Shown one piece after another: positions 9,485 to 20,074 of a stretch of DNA of 64,000 nucleotides; the stretch's first letter is position 1; the number at the start of each line of letters is the position of its first letter. The stretch is from Pseudomonas sp. C2B4 (GTDB lineage: Bacteria > Pseudomonadota > Gammaproteobacteria > Pseudomonadales > Pseudomonadaceae). Both the position numbers and the translations under genes were made by a program. The notes beneath the pieces were generated by a model that searched no databases, had not been told where the DNA came from, and saw only the letters and a list, made by a program, of their open reading frames with translations. The stretch lies in the NCBI RefSeq assembly GCF_013359695.1, contig NZ_JABFMU010000018.1, positions 1 through 64,000 on the forward strand, in the 5' to 3' direction.

Positions 9485-10009
9485 TCACAAGTACGCAGCG
9501 TTGGCCGCATCGAGGCGGCCCTGGGCGCGCAGGATCAGTTCGCAGAATTCGCGGGCGGCACCTTCGCCGCCACGGGCCTGAGTAATGCCGTGAGCGTGTT
9601 CACGCACGAAACTGGCGGCGTTGGCCACTGCCATGCCCAGGCCAACGCGGCGGATCACCGGCAGGTCAGGCAGATCGTCACCCAGATAGGCGACCTGTTC
9701 GTAGCTTAGGTTGAGTTGGCCAAGAAGCTCGTCGAGCACGACCAGTTTGTCTTCACGTCCCTGGTACAGATGCGGAATGCCAAGGTTCTTCGCTCGTCTC
9801 TCGACCACCGGAGTCTTGCGGCCACTGATGATCGCGGTTTGCACGCCGGCGGCCATCAACATCTTGATGCCCTGGCCGTCGAGGGTATTGAACGTCTTGA
9901 ACTCGCTGCCGTCTTCGAGAAAGTAGAGGCGTCCGTCAGTGAGAACGCCGTCGACGTCGAAAACCGCCAGTTTGATCTGTTGGCCGCGTTGCAGCAGGTC
10001 CGTGCTCAT
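9485..10009 (-). CDS. kdsC: KDO-8-phosphate phosphatase
   Basis: 174-residue C0-type HAD phosphatase. The nucleophile motif FDVDGVLTDG gives Asp18 and Asp20; YLGDDLPDLP near residue 114 supplies the Mg-binding acids. It removes phosphate from KDO-8-P to make KDO for LPS inner core. It shares one base with kdsD upstream and runs into the lpt genes. Confidence 0.96.
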   Translation of the reverse strand: MSTDLLQRGQQIKLAVFDVDGVLTDGRLYFLEDGSEFKTFNTLDGQGIKMLMAAGVQTAIISGRKTPVVERRAKNLGIPHLYQGREDKLVVLDELLGQLNLSYEQVAYLGDDLPDLPVIRRVGLGMAVANAASFVREHAHGITQARGGEGAAREFCELILRAQGRLDAANAAYL

Positions 10010-10983
10010 TACATTACTCCCGCACGCAACAAGTCGTGCATGTTCAAGGCGCCGACCGGGCGGTCTTCGCTGTCGACCACGACCAGGGCGTTGATTTTAT
10101 GGTCTTCCATGATTTTCAGGGCCTCGGCGGCGAGCATCTCGGCGCGGGCTGTCTTGCCGTGAGCGGTCATGACCTGATCGATGGTGACGCTGTGGATGTC
10201 GATGGAGCGATCCAGGGTGCGGCGCAAATCACCGTCGGTGAAGATCCCGGCCAGCTTTCCGTCGGCTTCAAGAATGACGGTCATGCCCAGACCCTTGCGG
10301 GTCATTTCCATTAGCGCGTCCTTGAGCAGCGTGCCGCGCTGCACCTGCGGCAGCTCCTGTCCGGCGTGCATGACGTTTTCCACTTTCAGCAACAGGCGTC
10401 GGCCCAGTGCGCCGCCAGGATGGGAGAAGGCGAAGTCTTCGGCGGTAAAGCCGCGGGCTTCCAGCAACGCGACGGCCAGGGCATCACCCATCACCAGCGC
10501 GGCGGTAGTAGAGGAAGTGGGCGCCAGGTTCAGCGGGCAGGCTTCATGTTCGACGTGAACATTGAGGTTGACCTCGGCGGCCTTGGCCAGCGGCGAATCG
10601 GGATTGCCCGTCATGCTGATCAGCTGGATGCCCAGGCGCTTGATCAGTGGCAGCAGGGTCACGATTTCATTGGTGGAGCCGGAGTTCGACAGCGCCAGGA
10701 TGATGTCGTCGCGGGTGATCATGCCCATGTCACCATGGCTGGCTTCAGCCGGGTGGACAAAAAAAGCCGTGGTGCCGGTGCTGGCCAGGGTGGCGGCGAT
10801 CTTGTTGCCGATATGCCCCGACTTGCCCATGCCGACCACGACTACGCGGCCTTTGCTGGCCAGAATCATCTCGCAAGCGCGTACGAAATCTGCGTCGATA
10901 TGCGGCAGCAAGCCTTTTACGGCTTCCACTTCGAGGCGGATGGTGCGTTGGGCAGATTGAATCAGGTCGCTGGATTGGCTCAT
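10009..10983 (-). CDS. kdsD: D-arabinose 5-phosphate isomerase
   Basis: 324 residues: an N-terminal SIS sugar-isomerase domain (VVVVGMGKSGHIGNKIAATL; ALSNSGSTNEI) and two C-terminal CBS domains. It converts ribulose 5-P to arabinose 5-P, the first KDO step. It is the first gene of the minus-strand kds-lpt block. A TATAAT element lies 35 bases before its start. Confidence 0.96.
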   Translation of the reverse strand: MSQSSDLIQSAQRTIRLEVEAVKGLLPHIDADFVRACEMILASKGRVVVVGMGKSGHIGNKIAATLASTGTTAFFVHPAEASHGDMGMITRDDIILALSNSGSTNEIVTLLPLIKRLGIQLISMTGNPDSPLAKAAEVNLNVHVEHEACPLNLAPTSSTTAALVMGDALAVALLEARGFTAEDFAFSHPGGALGRRLLLKVENVMHAGQELPQVQRGTLLKDALMEMTRKGLGMTVILEADGKLAGIFTDGDLRRTLDRSIDIHSVTIDQVMTAHGKTARAEMLAAEALKIMEDHKINALVVVDSEDRPVGALNMHDLLRAGVM

Positions 10984-11017
10984 GTCAGAAATCGTTTAGC
11001 CTGATGAAAAGGCGGCG

Positions 11018-11023
11018 ATTATA
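11018..11023 (-). promoter_or_regulatory. Likely -10 element of the kdsD promoter
   Basis: TATAAT on the minus strand inside the 273-base spacer between divergent kdsD and mlaF. No strong -35 at 17 bases is visible, so the call is partial. Confidence 0.45.
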
Positions 11024-11140
11024 GCGGTTATGATCAAAACCCTCACGCAAGTTCGTCGCGCATTGTCATTCCTTGTTACCGAATCCCTCTAAATGAAGCT
11101 TTTTGCTACCTGTGTCGGGAAACAAGGTCCGGCAATGACC

Positions 11141-11170
11141 TTGGGCGCGTGGCGTTTGCAATGATATAGT
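11141..11170 (+). promoter_or_regulatory. Likely sigma70 promoter of the mla operon
   Basis: TTGGGC and TATAGT separated by 18 bases, about 90 bases before the mlaF ATG. The leader contains GCTTTCGTCAGAAAG, a small hairpin. Confidence 0.5.
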
Positions 11171-11256
11171 TCGCCGCCAGTTCGGCCCGCCCGGGAGATG
11201 TGCTTTCGTCAGAAAGTCAGGCGTCCGAGTGAGAGGCTGCATCGCAAGGAGTTTAG

Positions 11257-12069
11257 ATGAGTGCCGATAACGCCTACGCGGTCGAGCTGAAGGGACTGAC
11301 CTTCAAGCGCGGTGCGCGCAGCATTTTCAATAACGTCGATATCCGTATTCCCCGTGGCAAGGTCACCGGCATCATGGGGCCTTCCGGGTGTGGCAAGACT
11401 ACGCTGTTACGGTTGATGGGCGCGCAGTTGCGACCTACCAAGGGCGAAGTCTGGGTCAACGGTCAGAACCTGCCGAAACTTTCGCGCAGCGATCTGTTCG
11501 ATGCCCGCAAGCACATGGGTGTGCTGTTTCAGAGCGGTGCGCTGTTCACCGATCTCGATGTGTTCGAGAACGTGGCTTTCCCGCTGCGCGTTCACACCGA
11601 ACTGCCTGAAGAAATGATCCGCGACATCGTCCTGCTCAAATTGCAGGCCGTAGGCTTGCGCGGGGCCATCGACCTGATGCCCGACGAACTGTCCGGTGGC
11701 ATGAAACGTCGTGTGGCGCTGGCGCGGGCGATTGCGCTCGATCCGCAGATTCTCATGTATGACGAGCCCTTTGTTGGCCAGGACCCTATCGCCATGGGCG
11801 TACTGGTTCGCCTGATCCGCCTGCTCAACGATGCGCTGGGTATCACCAGTATCGTGGTTTCCCACGACCTGGCAGAGACCGCGAGCATTGCCGATTACAT
11901 TTATGTGGTGGGCGATGGACAGGTATTGGGGCAGGGTACGCCTAAGGAACTGATGAGTTCGGATGACCCGAAAATTCGTCAATTCATGACCGGGGAACCC
12001 GACGGCCCGGTTCCGTACCACTTTCCAGCGCCGGATTACCGCGCAGATCTTCTGGGGAAGCGCCGCTGA
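11257..12069 (+). CDS. mlaF: Phospholipid ABC transporter ATPase MlaF
   Basis: 270-residue ATPase of the Mla system that maintains outer-membrane lipid asymmetry. Walker [10 protein letters not shown], signature [15 protein letters not shown] and Walker [14 protein letters not shown] are intact. A C-terminal extension after residue 240 ([19 protein letters not shown]) matches the family's MlaB/MlaF-handshake region. It is also called ttg2A in toluene-tolerant strains. Its stop shares one base with mlaE. Confidence 0.96.
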   Translation: MSADNAYAVELKGLTFKRGARSIFNNVDIRIPRGKVTGIMGPSGCGKTTLLRLMGAQLRPTKGEVWVNGQNLPKLSRSDLFDARKHMGVLFQSGALFTDLDVFENVAFPLRVHTELPEEMIRDIVLLKLQAVGLRGAIDLMPDELSGGMKRRVALARAIALDPQILMYDEPFVGQDPIAMGVLVRLIRLLNDALGITSIVVSHDLAETASIADYIYVVGDGQVLGQGTPKELMSSDDPKIRQFMTGEPDGPVPYHFPAPDYRADLLGKRR

Positions 12070-12866
12070 TGCGCAGAATTTCATTATTAGAACGCGTACG
12101 GCGGTTCGGTCTGGCCGGAATCGACACCGTTGCGGTGTTCGGTCGGTCGACCCTGTTCCTGTTTCACGCGTTGCTCGGTCGCGGCGGCATTGGCGGCGCT
12201 TTCGGTCTGCTGGTTAAACAGCTGCATTCGGTAGGCGTGATGTCGCTGGTGATCATCGTGGTCTCCGGCATCTTCATCGGCATGGTGCTGGCGCTCCAGG
12301 GCTTCAATATCCTGTCCAGCTATGGTTCGGAGCAGGCGGTCGGGCAGATGGTTGCGCTGACCCTGTTGCGCGAATTGGGTCCTGTGGTCACGGCGTTGCT
12401 GTTTGCCGGGCGCGCCGGGTCGGCGTTGACGGCGGAAATCGGCAACATGAAGTCCACCGAACAATTGTCCAGCCTTGAGATGATCGGGGTCGACCCGCTC
12501 AAATACATCATTGCCCCACGCCTGTGGGCCGGCTTCATTTCCCTGCCGGTGCTGGCGATGATTTTCAGCGTGGTGGGCATCTGGGGCGGTTCGTGGGTCG
12601 CCGTCGACTGGCTGGGCGTCTATGAAGGCTCCTACTGGTCGAACATGCAAAACAGCGTGACCTTCGCTGACGACGTGCTCAACGGCATCATCAAAAGCAT
12701 GGTGTTTGCCTTTGTCGTCACCTGGATCGCCGTATTCCAAGGCTATGACTGCGAGCCCACTTCCGAGGGGATCAGTCGTGCCACTACCAAGACCGTGGTG
12801 TATGCCTCTCTGGCTGTGCTCGGCCTGGACTTTATTCTGACCGCCTTGATGTTTGGAGATTTCTGA
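12069..12866 (+). CDS. mlaE: Phospholipid ABC transporter permease MlaE
   Basis: 265 residues, five or six hydrophobic segments and the MlaE family core ([42 protein letters not shown]). It forms the inner-membrane channel of MlaFEDB. TGATG junctions on both sides couple it to mlaF and mlaD. Confidence 0.96.
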   Translation: MRRISLLERVRRFGLAGIDTVAVFGRSTLFLFHALLGRGGIGGAFGLLVKQLHSVGVMSLVIIVVSGIFIGMVLALQGFNILSSYGSEQAVGQMVALTLLRELGPVVTALLFAGRAGSALTAEIGNMKSTEQLSSLEMIGVDPLKYIIAPRLWAGFISLPVLAMIFSVVGIWGGSWVAVDWLGVYEGSYWSNMQNSVTFADDVLNGIIKSMVFAFVVTWIAVFQGYDCEPTSEGISRATTKTVVYASLAVLGLDFILTALMFGDF

Positions 12867-13333
12867 TGCAAAACCGCACCCTGGAAATCGGTGTCGGCCT
12901 TTTCTTGCTGGCTGGCATCCTGGCTTTGCTGCTGCTGGCGCTGCGGGTCAGTGGCCTGTCCCCGAGCCCGAGCACCGATACCTATAAACTTTATGCCTAT
13001 TTCGACAATATCGCCGGTTTGACTGTCAGAGCTAAAGTGACCATGGCCGGTGTGACCATCGGCAAGGTCACGGCGATCGATCTGGACCGCGACAGTTTCA
13101 CCGGTCGAGTGACCATGCAGCTGGAAAAGCGCGTAGATAATCTGCCAGCCGACTCCACTGCATCTATCCTGACCGCTGGTCTATTGGGCGAGAAGTACAT
13201 CGGTATCAGTGTGGGTGGGGAAGAAGCCCTGCTCAAGGATGGCGGGACCATCCACGACACGCAGTCGTCGCTGGTGCTCGAAGACCTGATCGGTAAGTTC
13301 CTTCTCAACACCGTAAGCAAAGACCCCAAATGA
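12866..13333 (+). CDS. mlaD: MCE-domain lipid-binding protein MlaD
   Basis: 155 residues: one N-terminal membrane helix (VGLFLLAGILALLLLAL) and one MCE domain (YFDNIAGLTVRAKVTMAGV). It forms the hexameric periplasmic ring on MlaE. Shorter than the E. coli protein at the C-terminus, as is common in Pseudomonas. Confidence 0.95.
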   Translation: MQNRTLEIGVGLFLLAGILALLLLALRVSGLSPSPSTDTYKLYAYFDNIAGLTVRAKVTMAGVTIGKVTAIDLDRDSFTGRVTMQLEKRVDNLPADSTASILTAGLLGEKYIGISVGGEEALLKDGGTIHDTQSSLVLEDLIGKFLLNTVSKDPK

Positions 13334-13344
13334 GGAATTTGTAA

Positions 13345-13998
13345 ATGATCTCTACCTTGCGACGTGGCCTGTTTGTGTTACTCGCGGCATTGCCGTTGAT
13401 GGCTAACGCCGTGGCGGCGCCTTCCGCGCACGATCTGGTACAGGACACCACCAACCGTATGCTGGCCGACCTGGCCGCCAACAAAGAGAAGTACAAGCAG
13501 GACCCGCAGGATTTCTATGCGGCGCTGAACAGCATCGTCGGGCCTGTTGTGGATGCCGAGGGCATTTCCAAGAGCATCATGACGGTCAAGTACTCGCGCA
13601 AAGCCACGCCTGCGCAAATGAAGACCTTTGAAGAAAACTTCAAGAAAGGTCTGTTCCAGTTTTATGGCAATGCCTTGCTCGAGTACAACAACCAGGGCAT
13701 CACCGTCGATCCTGCCAAGGACGAGTCGGGTGACCGTACAAGCGTCGGCATGACGGTCAAGGGTAGCAGCGGCGCGATCTATCCCGTGTCCTACACCCTG
13801 GAAAAGATCAATGGCGAGTGGAAACTGCGCAACGTCATCATCAACGGCATCAACATCGGCAAGTTGTTCCGCGATCAGTTCGCTGATGCGATGCAGCGCA
13901 ATGGCAACGACCTGGACAAGACCATCAATGGTTGGGCCGGGGAAGTCGCCAAGGCCAAGGAAACCGCTGAGCAATCCACCGAGAAGCAGACCCAATGA
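13345..13998 (+). CDS. mlaC: Periplasmic phospholipid carrier MlaC
   Basis: 217 residues with a signal peptide ending near MANAVAA, followed by the Tol-Tol-Ttg2 / MlaC fold (NRMLADLAANKEKYKQDPQ; FRDQFADAMQRNGNDLDKTI). It shuttles phospholipid between the MlaA complex and MlaD. The Gln/Thr-rich C-terminal tail is not conserved. A four-base ATGA overlap joins it to mlaB. Confidence 0.95.
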   Translation: MISTLRRGLFVLLAALPLMANAVAAPSAHDLVQDTTNRMLADLAANKEKYKQDPQDFYAALNSIVGPVVDAEGISKSIMTVKYSRKATPAQMKTFEENFKKGLFQFYGNALLEYNNQGITVDPAKDESGDRTSVGMTVKGSSGAIYPVSYTLEKINGEWKLRNVIINGINIGKLFRDQFADAMQRNGNDLDKTINGWAGEVAKAKETAEQSTEKQTQ

Positions 13999-14300
13999 GT
14001 GAGTCGGCGGTCCTGATGGACGAAGCCGGCGAGCTGCGCCTGAGCGGCGTGCTGGATTACCGGACCGGCCCTGGCCTGCGCGAGCAGGGCCAGGCGCTGA
14101 TCAAGGCCAGCAAGGCCGCGGCGCTGGTGGTCGATTGTTCGGCGGTCACCAAGTCCAGCAGCGTCGGTCTGTCGTTGTTGCTGTGCTTCATGCGTGATGC
14201 GAAGGCGGCCGGCAAGTCGTTGAGCCTACGCGGGATCCCAGAAGACATGCGTGAAATCGCTCAGGTCAGTGAGCTGACCGAGCTGTTGGCGCATCCCTAA
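13995..14300 (+). CDS. mlaB: STAS-domain subunit MlaB
   Basis: 101-residue STAS-domain protein (LVVDCSAVTKSSSVGLSLLL) that binds MlaF and is needed for stable ATPase function. It is the last gene of the mla operon; a large terminator follows it directly. Confidence 0.92.
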   Translation: MSESAVLMDEAGELRLSGVLDYRTGPGLREQGQALIKASKAAALVVDCSAVTKSSSVGLSLLLCFMRDAKAAGKSLSLRGIPEDMREIAQVSELTELLAHP

Positions 14301-14315
14301 CCCGCATCGATAAAC

Positions 14316-14368
14316 AAGCCCCCCGTCAGAGTCCTGCTCCGCGGGGTTCGCAGGCGCGGGGCTTTTTT
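14316..14368 (+). terminator. Terminator of the mla operon
   Basis: Outer stem AAGCCCC / GGGGCTT enclosing an inner CCTGC / GCAGG stem, then TTTTTT at 14363-14368. It ends 46 bases before ibaG. Confidence 0.85.
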
Positions 14369-14414
14369 GTATGATGTCCGACCCGCGCGCACAGGGCGCC
14401 GATTGAGGTTGAGC

Positions 14415-15942
<1,528 letters not shown>

Positions 15943-16084
15943 TTTCTGCGGTATGGGCACAGGGACGTGTCCTACGATTTTGTTTCAAATCGGGGCTGCC
16001 TCTTTATTGTTGAGAAAGCCTCGATGTGTGTTCGGCGCCGATTGTGACCGGGCATGAGTACCTTGATAAGGACTGACGTTTCCC

Positions 16085-16720
16085 ATGTTGACCATCGCAC
16101 TGTCCAAGGGCCGCATCCTTGACGACACCCTGCCGCTTCTGGCTGAAGCGGGCATCGTGCCGACCGAGAATCCGGACAAGAGCCGCAAGCTGATCATCCC
16201 CACGACCCAGGAAGATGTACGCCTGCTGATCGTGCGTGCCACTGACGTGCCTACTTATGTCGAGCATGGCGCCGCCGATCTGGGTGTCGCCGGTAAAGAC
16301 GTGCTGATGGAATACGGCGGCCAGGGCCTCTACGAGCCACTGGACCTGCAGATTGCCCAGTGCAAACTGATGACCGCCGGCAAGGTCGGCGCCATCGAGC
16401 CCAAGGGCCGCCTGCGTATCGCTACCAAATTCGTCAACGTTGCCAAGCGTTACTACGCCGAACAGGGCCGTCAGGTCGACATCATCAAGCTGTACGGCTC
16501 GATGGAGCTGGCACCGCTGATCGGTCTGGCCGACAAGATCATCGACGTGGTCGACACCGGTAACACGCTGCGGGCCAACGGCCTGGAGCCGCAGGATTTC
16601 ATTGCTGCCATCAGCTCCCGGCTGATCGTCAACAAAGCTTCGATGAAAATGCAGCACGCCCGTATCCAGGCGTTGATCGACACCCTGCGCAAGGCAGTGG
16701 AGTCTCGACACCGCGGCTGA
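16085..16720 (+). CDS. hisG: ATP phosphoribosyltransferase, short form
   Basis: 211 residues, the HisG-S form that lacks the C-terminal regulatory domain and needs the HisZ subunit, which must be encoded elsewhere. The family motif [15 protein letters not shown] segment appears as [13 protein letters not shown] near residue 157. First step of histidine synthesis. A terminator lies between it and hisD. Confidence 0.96.
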   Translation: MLTIALSKGRILDDTLPLLAEAGIVPTENPDKSRKLIIPTTQEDVRLLIVRATDVPTYVEHGAADLGVAGKDVLMEYGGQGLYEPLDLQIAQCKLMTAGKVGAIEPKGRLRIATKFVNVAKRYYAEQGRQVDIIKLYGSMELAPLIGLADKIIDVVDTGNTLRANGLEPQDFIAAISSRLIVNKASMKMQHARIQALIDTLRKAVESRHRG

Positions 16721-16772
16721 TTCACCTGCGCGACCGCAAGGCGCGCCGTCTATCCGCCTCATAGCCAGAATT

Positions 16773-16822
16773 CTCAGGTGCCCAAGCGGATCGAATGTTA
16801 GCTTCGGGCGCCTGAGTTTTTT
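16773..16822 (+). terminator. Terminator between hisG and hisD
   Basis: Left arm CTCAGGTGCCC (16773-16783) pairs with GGGCGCCTGAG (16806-16816, one G-T pair), followed by TTTTTT at 16817-16822. It ends 23 bases before the hisD ATG, so hisD must have a promoter near or downstream of it, or read-through is controlled. Confidence 0.85.
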
Positions 16823-16845
16823 GCCAATCCTATGAGGCTCTCGCT

Positions 16846-18171
16846 ATGACCGCACCGACTGCAATTCGCCGACTCAACGCTGCTGACCCGGATTTCGCGC
16901 ATCATCTGGATCATCTGCTGAGCTGGGAAAGTGTGTCTGACGACTCGGTCAATCAGCGCGTGCTGGACATCATCAAGGCCGTGCGCGAGCGTGGCGATGC
17001 GGCGCTGGTGGATTTCACCCGCCAGTTCGATGGCCTGGACGTGAAGTCCATGGCCGACCTGATCCTGCCTCGCGAACGCCTGGAACTGGCGCTGACGCGC
17101 ATCACCGTACCTCAGCGTGAAGCCCTGGAAAAAGCCGCGGCCCGCGTGCGCAGCTACCACGAAAAGCAGAAACAGGATTCCTGGAGCTACACCGAAGCCG
17201 ACGGCACCGTACTGGGCCAGAAGGTCACGCCACTGGATCGCGCCGGTCTTTACGTGCCGGGTGGCAAGGCGTCGTACCCGTCGTCAGTGCTGATGAACGC
17301 GATTCCGGCCAAGGTTGCCGGTGTGACCGAAGTGGTCATGGTGGTACCGACTCCGCGCGGTGAAATCAACGAACTGGTGCTGGCTGCGGCCTGCATCGCG
17401 GGCGTGGATCGTGTGTTCACCATCGGCGGTGCGCAGGCCGTTGCCGCATTGGCGTACGGTACCGAAAGCGTGCCGCAGGTCGACAAAGTCGTGGGCCCGG
17501 GCAACATCTATGTCGCCACCGCCAAGCGCCACGTGTTTGGCCAGGTCGGTATCGACATGATCGCCGGTCCCTCGGAGATCCTCGTGGTGTGCGACGGCAA
17601 GACCGATCCAGACTGGATCGCCATGGACCTGTTCTCCCAGGCCGAGCACGACGAAGACGCCCAGGCGATTCTGGTCAGCCCGGATGCCGCGTTTCTCGAT
17701 CAAGTTGCGGCCAGCATTGCCAAACTGCTGCCGACCATGGACCGCGCCGAGATCATCCAGACTTCGATCAATGGCCGTGGTGCGTTGATTCAGGTGCGTG
17801 ACATGGAACAGGCCATGGAAGTGGCCAACCGTATTGCGCCGGAGCACCTGGAGTTGTCAGTCGCTGATCCGCAAGCCTGGTTGCCGCAGATCCGCCACGC
17901 CGGTGCGATTTTCATGGGCCGCCACACCTCCGAAGCCTTGGGCGACTACTGCGCGGGTCCGAACCACGTACTTCCGACGTCCGGCACTGCACGGTTCTCG
18001 TCGCCGCTGGGGGTGTACGACTTCCAGAAGCGCTCGTCGATCATCTACTGCTCCGAAGCCGGCGCGTCCGAGCTGGGCAAGACCGCCTCGGTGCTGGCCC
18101 GTGGCGAATCGCTGAGCGCCCACGCGCGCAGCGCCGAATACCGTATTCTTGATGAGCAGAAGGTGAACTGA
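16846..18171 (+). CDS. hisD: Histidinol dehydrogenase
   Basis: 441 residues, full length; last two oxidation steps to histidine, zinc- and NAD-dependent. The [18 protein letters not shown] and [15 protein letters not shown] blocks and the H-E pair in APEHLEL are present. The stop is two bases before hisC. Confidence 0.96.
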   Translation: MTAPTAIRRLNAADPDFAHHLDHLLSWESVSDDSVNQRVLDIIKAVRERGDAALVDFTRQFDGLDVKSMADLILPRERLELALTRITVPQREALEKAAARVRSYHEKQKQDSWSYTEADGTVLGQKVTPLDRAGLYVPGGKASYPSSVLMNAIPAKVAGVTEVVMVVPTPRGEINELVLAAACIAGVDRVFTIGGAQAVAALAYGTESVPQVDKVVGPGNIYVATAKRHVFGQVGIDMIAGPSEILVVCDGKTDPDWIAMDLFSQAEHDEDAQAILVSPDAAFLDQVAASIAKLLPTMDRAEIIQTSINGRGALIQVRDMEQAMEVANRIAPEHLELSVADPQAWLPQIRHAGAIFMGRHTSEALGDYCAGPNHVLPTSGTARFSSPLGVYDFQKRSSIIYCSEAGASELGKTASVLARGESLSAHARSAEYRILDEQKVN

Positions 18172-18173
18172 AC

Positions 18174-19226
18174 ATGAGTAAATTCTGGAGCCCGTTCGTC
18201 AAGAATCTGGTGCCTTACGTGCCGGGCGAGCAGCCGAAACTGGCCAAACTGGTGAAGCTCAACACCAACGAAAACCCGTACGGCCCATCGCCCAAGGCGC
18301 TGGCCGCGATGCAGACCGAACTGAACGACAACCTGCGCCTGTACCCGGACCCGAACAGCGACCTGCTCAAGAACGCGGTGGCCAAGTACTACGGCGTGCA
18401 GAGCAACCAGGTGTTCCTCGGCAACGGTTCCGACGAAGTCCTGGCGCACATCTTCCACGGCTTGCTGCAGCACGACCAGCCGCTGCTGTTCCCGGACATC
18501 AGCTACAGCTTCTATCCGGTTTACTGCGGCTTGTACGGCATCCAGTTCGACGCCGTACCGCTGGACGAACAGTTCCAGATCAACCCGGCGGACTATGCCA
18601 AGCCGAACGGCGGGATCATCTTCCCCAACCCGAACGCACCGACTGGTTGCCTCTTGGCGCTGGACGCTGTCGAGCAGATCCTCAAGGCCAGCCCGGACTC
18701 GGTGGTCGTGGTGGACGAGGCCTACATCGACTTCGGCGGGGAAACGGCGATCGCGTTGGTGGACCGTTATCCGAACCTGCTGGTAACCCAGACATTGTCC
18801 AAGTCCCGTTCGCTGGCCGGCCTGCGGGTTGGCCTGGCGGTGGGGCACCCGGACCTGATCGAGGCGCTGGAGCGAATCAAGAACAGCTTCAACTCCTATC
18901 CGATCGATCGCATGGCAAATGTCGGTGCGGCGGCGGCGTTCGAAGATCGCGAGTACTTCGACAAGACCTGCCGTTTGGTGATCGAACACCGTGAATGGGT
19001 GGTTACGCAGTTGCAGGCCAAGGGCTTTGAAGTGCTGCCGTCGGCGGCAAACTTCATCTTTGCCCATCACCCGCAGCACGATGCGGCTGAGCTGGCGGCG
19101 AAGTTGCGCGAGCAGGGCGTGATTGTCCGGCACTTCAAGCAGGAGCGGATTGCGCAGTTTCTGCGGATCAGCATTGGTACGCCAGAGCAGAATCAGGCAC
19201 TGATTGACGGCCTCGGCGACCTTTAA
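18174..19226 (+). CDS. hisC: Histidinol-phosphate aminotransferase
   Basis: 350-residue PLP enzyme. [15 protein letters not shown]-terminal motif, [10 protein letters not shown], and the PLP-lysine motif [14 protein letters not shown] near residue 209 are clear. It makes histidinol phosphate from imidazole acetol phosphate. In P. aeruginosa algW follows directly; here a DUF4198-TonB pair is inserted after it. Confidence 0.95.
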   Translation: MSKFWSPFVKNLVPYVPGEQPKLAKLVKLNTNENPYGPSPKALAAMQTELNDNLRLYPDPNSDLLKNAVAKYYGVQSNQVFLGNGSDEVLAHIFHGLLQHDQPLLFPDISYSFYPVYCGLYGIQFDAVPLDEQFQINPADYAKPNGGIIFPNPNAPTGCLLALDAVEQILKASPDSVVVVDEAYIDFGGETAIALVDRYPNLLVTQTLSKSRSLAGLRVGLAVGHPDLIEALERIKNSFNSYPIDRMANVGAAAAFEDREYFDKTCRLVIEHREWVVTQLQAKGFEVLPSAANFIFAHHPQHDAAELAAKLREQGVIVRHFKQERIAQFLRISIGTPEQNQALIDGLGDL

Positions 19227-19238
19227 TTCAATACAGGA

Positions 19239-19333
19239 CCTGTGGGAGCGAGCCTGCTCGCGAAAGCGGTTGTACATTCAGCATCAATGTTGAATGTGAT
19301 GACCTATTCGCGAGCAGGCTCGCTCCCACAGGG
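19239..19333. repeat. REP doublet (REPIN)
   Basis: GTGGGAGCGAGCCTGCTCGC at the left and its complement at the right, with a 42-base spacer that can itself pair (ATTCAGCAT / ATGTTGAAT). Lies between hisC and the DUF4198 gene. Confidence 0.93.
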
Positions 19334-19342
19334 TTTTGTGTG

Positions 19343-20062
19343 TCACTCGTGATGCGGTTCGCCCAGGAACGTCAGCGAACTGAACAATCCCCGGCTGCTC
19401 ACATCCGCGCTGTCCTTCACCGGCACTTCCACCTGCGCCGCAATCACGTTCAACCCTTCATTACGCACCAGCACCTGCGCCCGGCCATCTGTATCGGTTT
19501 CGGTGCTCAAGGTATTCGGCGCGTTGCGGTAATCGCCAACCAACTTCACCCCCGACGCCGGCTTGCCATCCAGTAGCACCCGGACCGGCAGCGACTGGCC
19601 CGGCCCGACGGTCAGCGGATCAACCTCCGGCAGGATCAGCAGTTTGATCTGATCAAGTTTCGGCAGCTTCGCCCCCGGCTGATAAATCGACAGGCTGTAT
19701 TTGAATGTCTCTGTGGATTCGATGGCGCCGGGCACTTTGCTGCGGCCTTCGTTGATCCATTTTTTGTCAGCGGTTTGCGACCACATGCCATTGTTGAGTG
19801 CCACCGCAATGACAGCAGGCGGTTTCAGCGGTTGCAGGCGTGCGTGATCGGCCAGGCGCTGCACTGTCACCGGAATCATTTTTCCGTTGCCGTCATAGGC
19901 CCAGGCGCCGCTGATCTTCTGCGCCTTGAACGCATTGTCCTCGGCACCGTGGCCGTAAATCACTTCGATGTTGCCGCGACGTTGTTCGGTCCACAGACCG
20001 TGGGCCGAGACCTCGGTGGCAAACAGCAGGCCGAGCAGCGCCAGGGATTTGAGAGGGTGCAT
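19343..20062 (-). CDS. DUF4198 periplasmic protein
   Basis: 239 residues with a signal peptide (LALLGLLFATEVSAHG). The mature protein starts with HGLW and ends PHHE, and the C-terminal half looks like an Ig/carbohydrate-binding-type beta domain (VRVLLDGKPASGVKLVGDY). DUF4198 proteins are often found beside metal or TonB transport genes. It lies 12 bases downstream of the TonB receptor with AAGGA before its ATG, so the two form one operon. A metal-handling partner role is inference. Confidence 0.8.
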   Translation of the reverse strand: MHPLKSLALLGLLFATEVSAHGLWTEQRRGNIEVIYGHGAEDNAFKAQKISGAWAYDGNGKMIPVTVQRLADHARLQPLKPPAVIAVALNNGMWSQTADKKWINEGRSKVPGAIESTETFKYSLSIYQPGAKLPKLDQIKLLILPEVDPLTVGPGQSLPVRVLLDGKPASGVKLVGDYRNAPNTLSTETDTDGRAQVLVRNEGLNVIAAQVEVPVKDSADVSSRGLFSSLTFLGEPHHE

Positions 20063-20074
20063 GGGGACGTCCTT

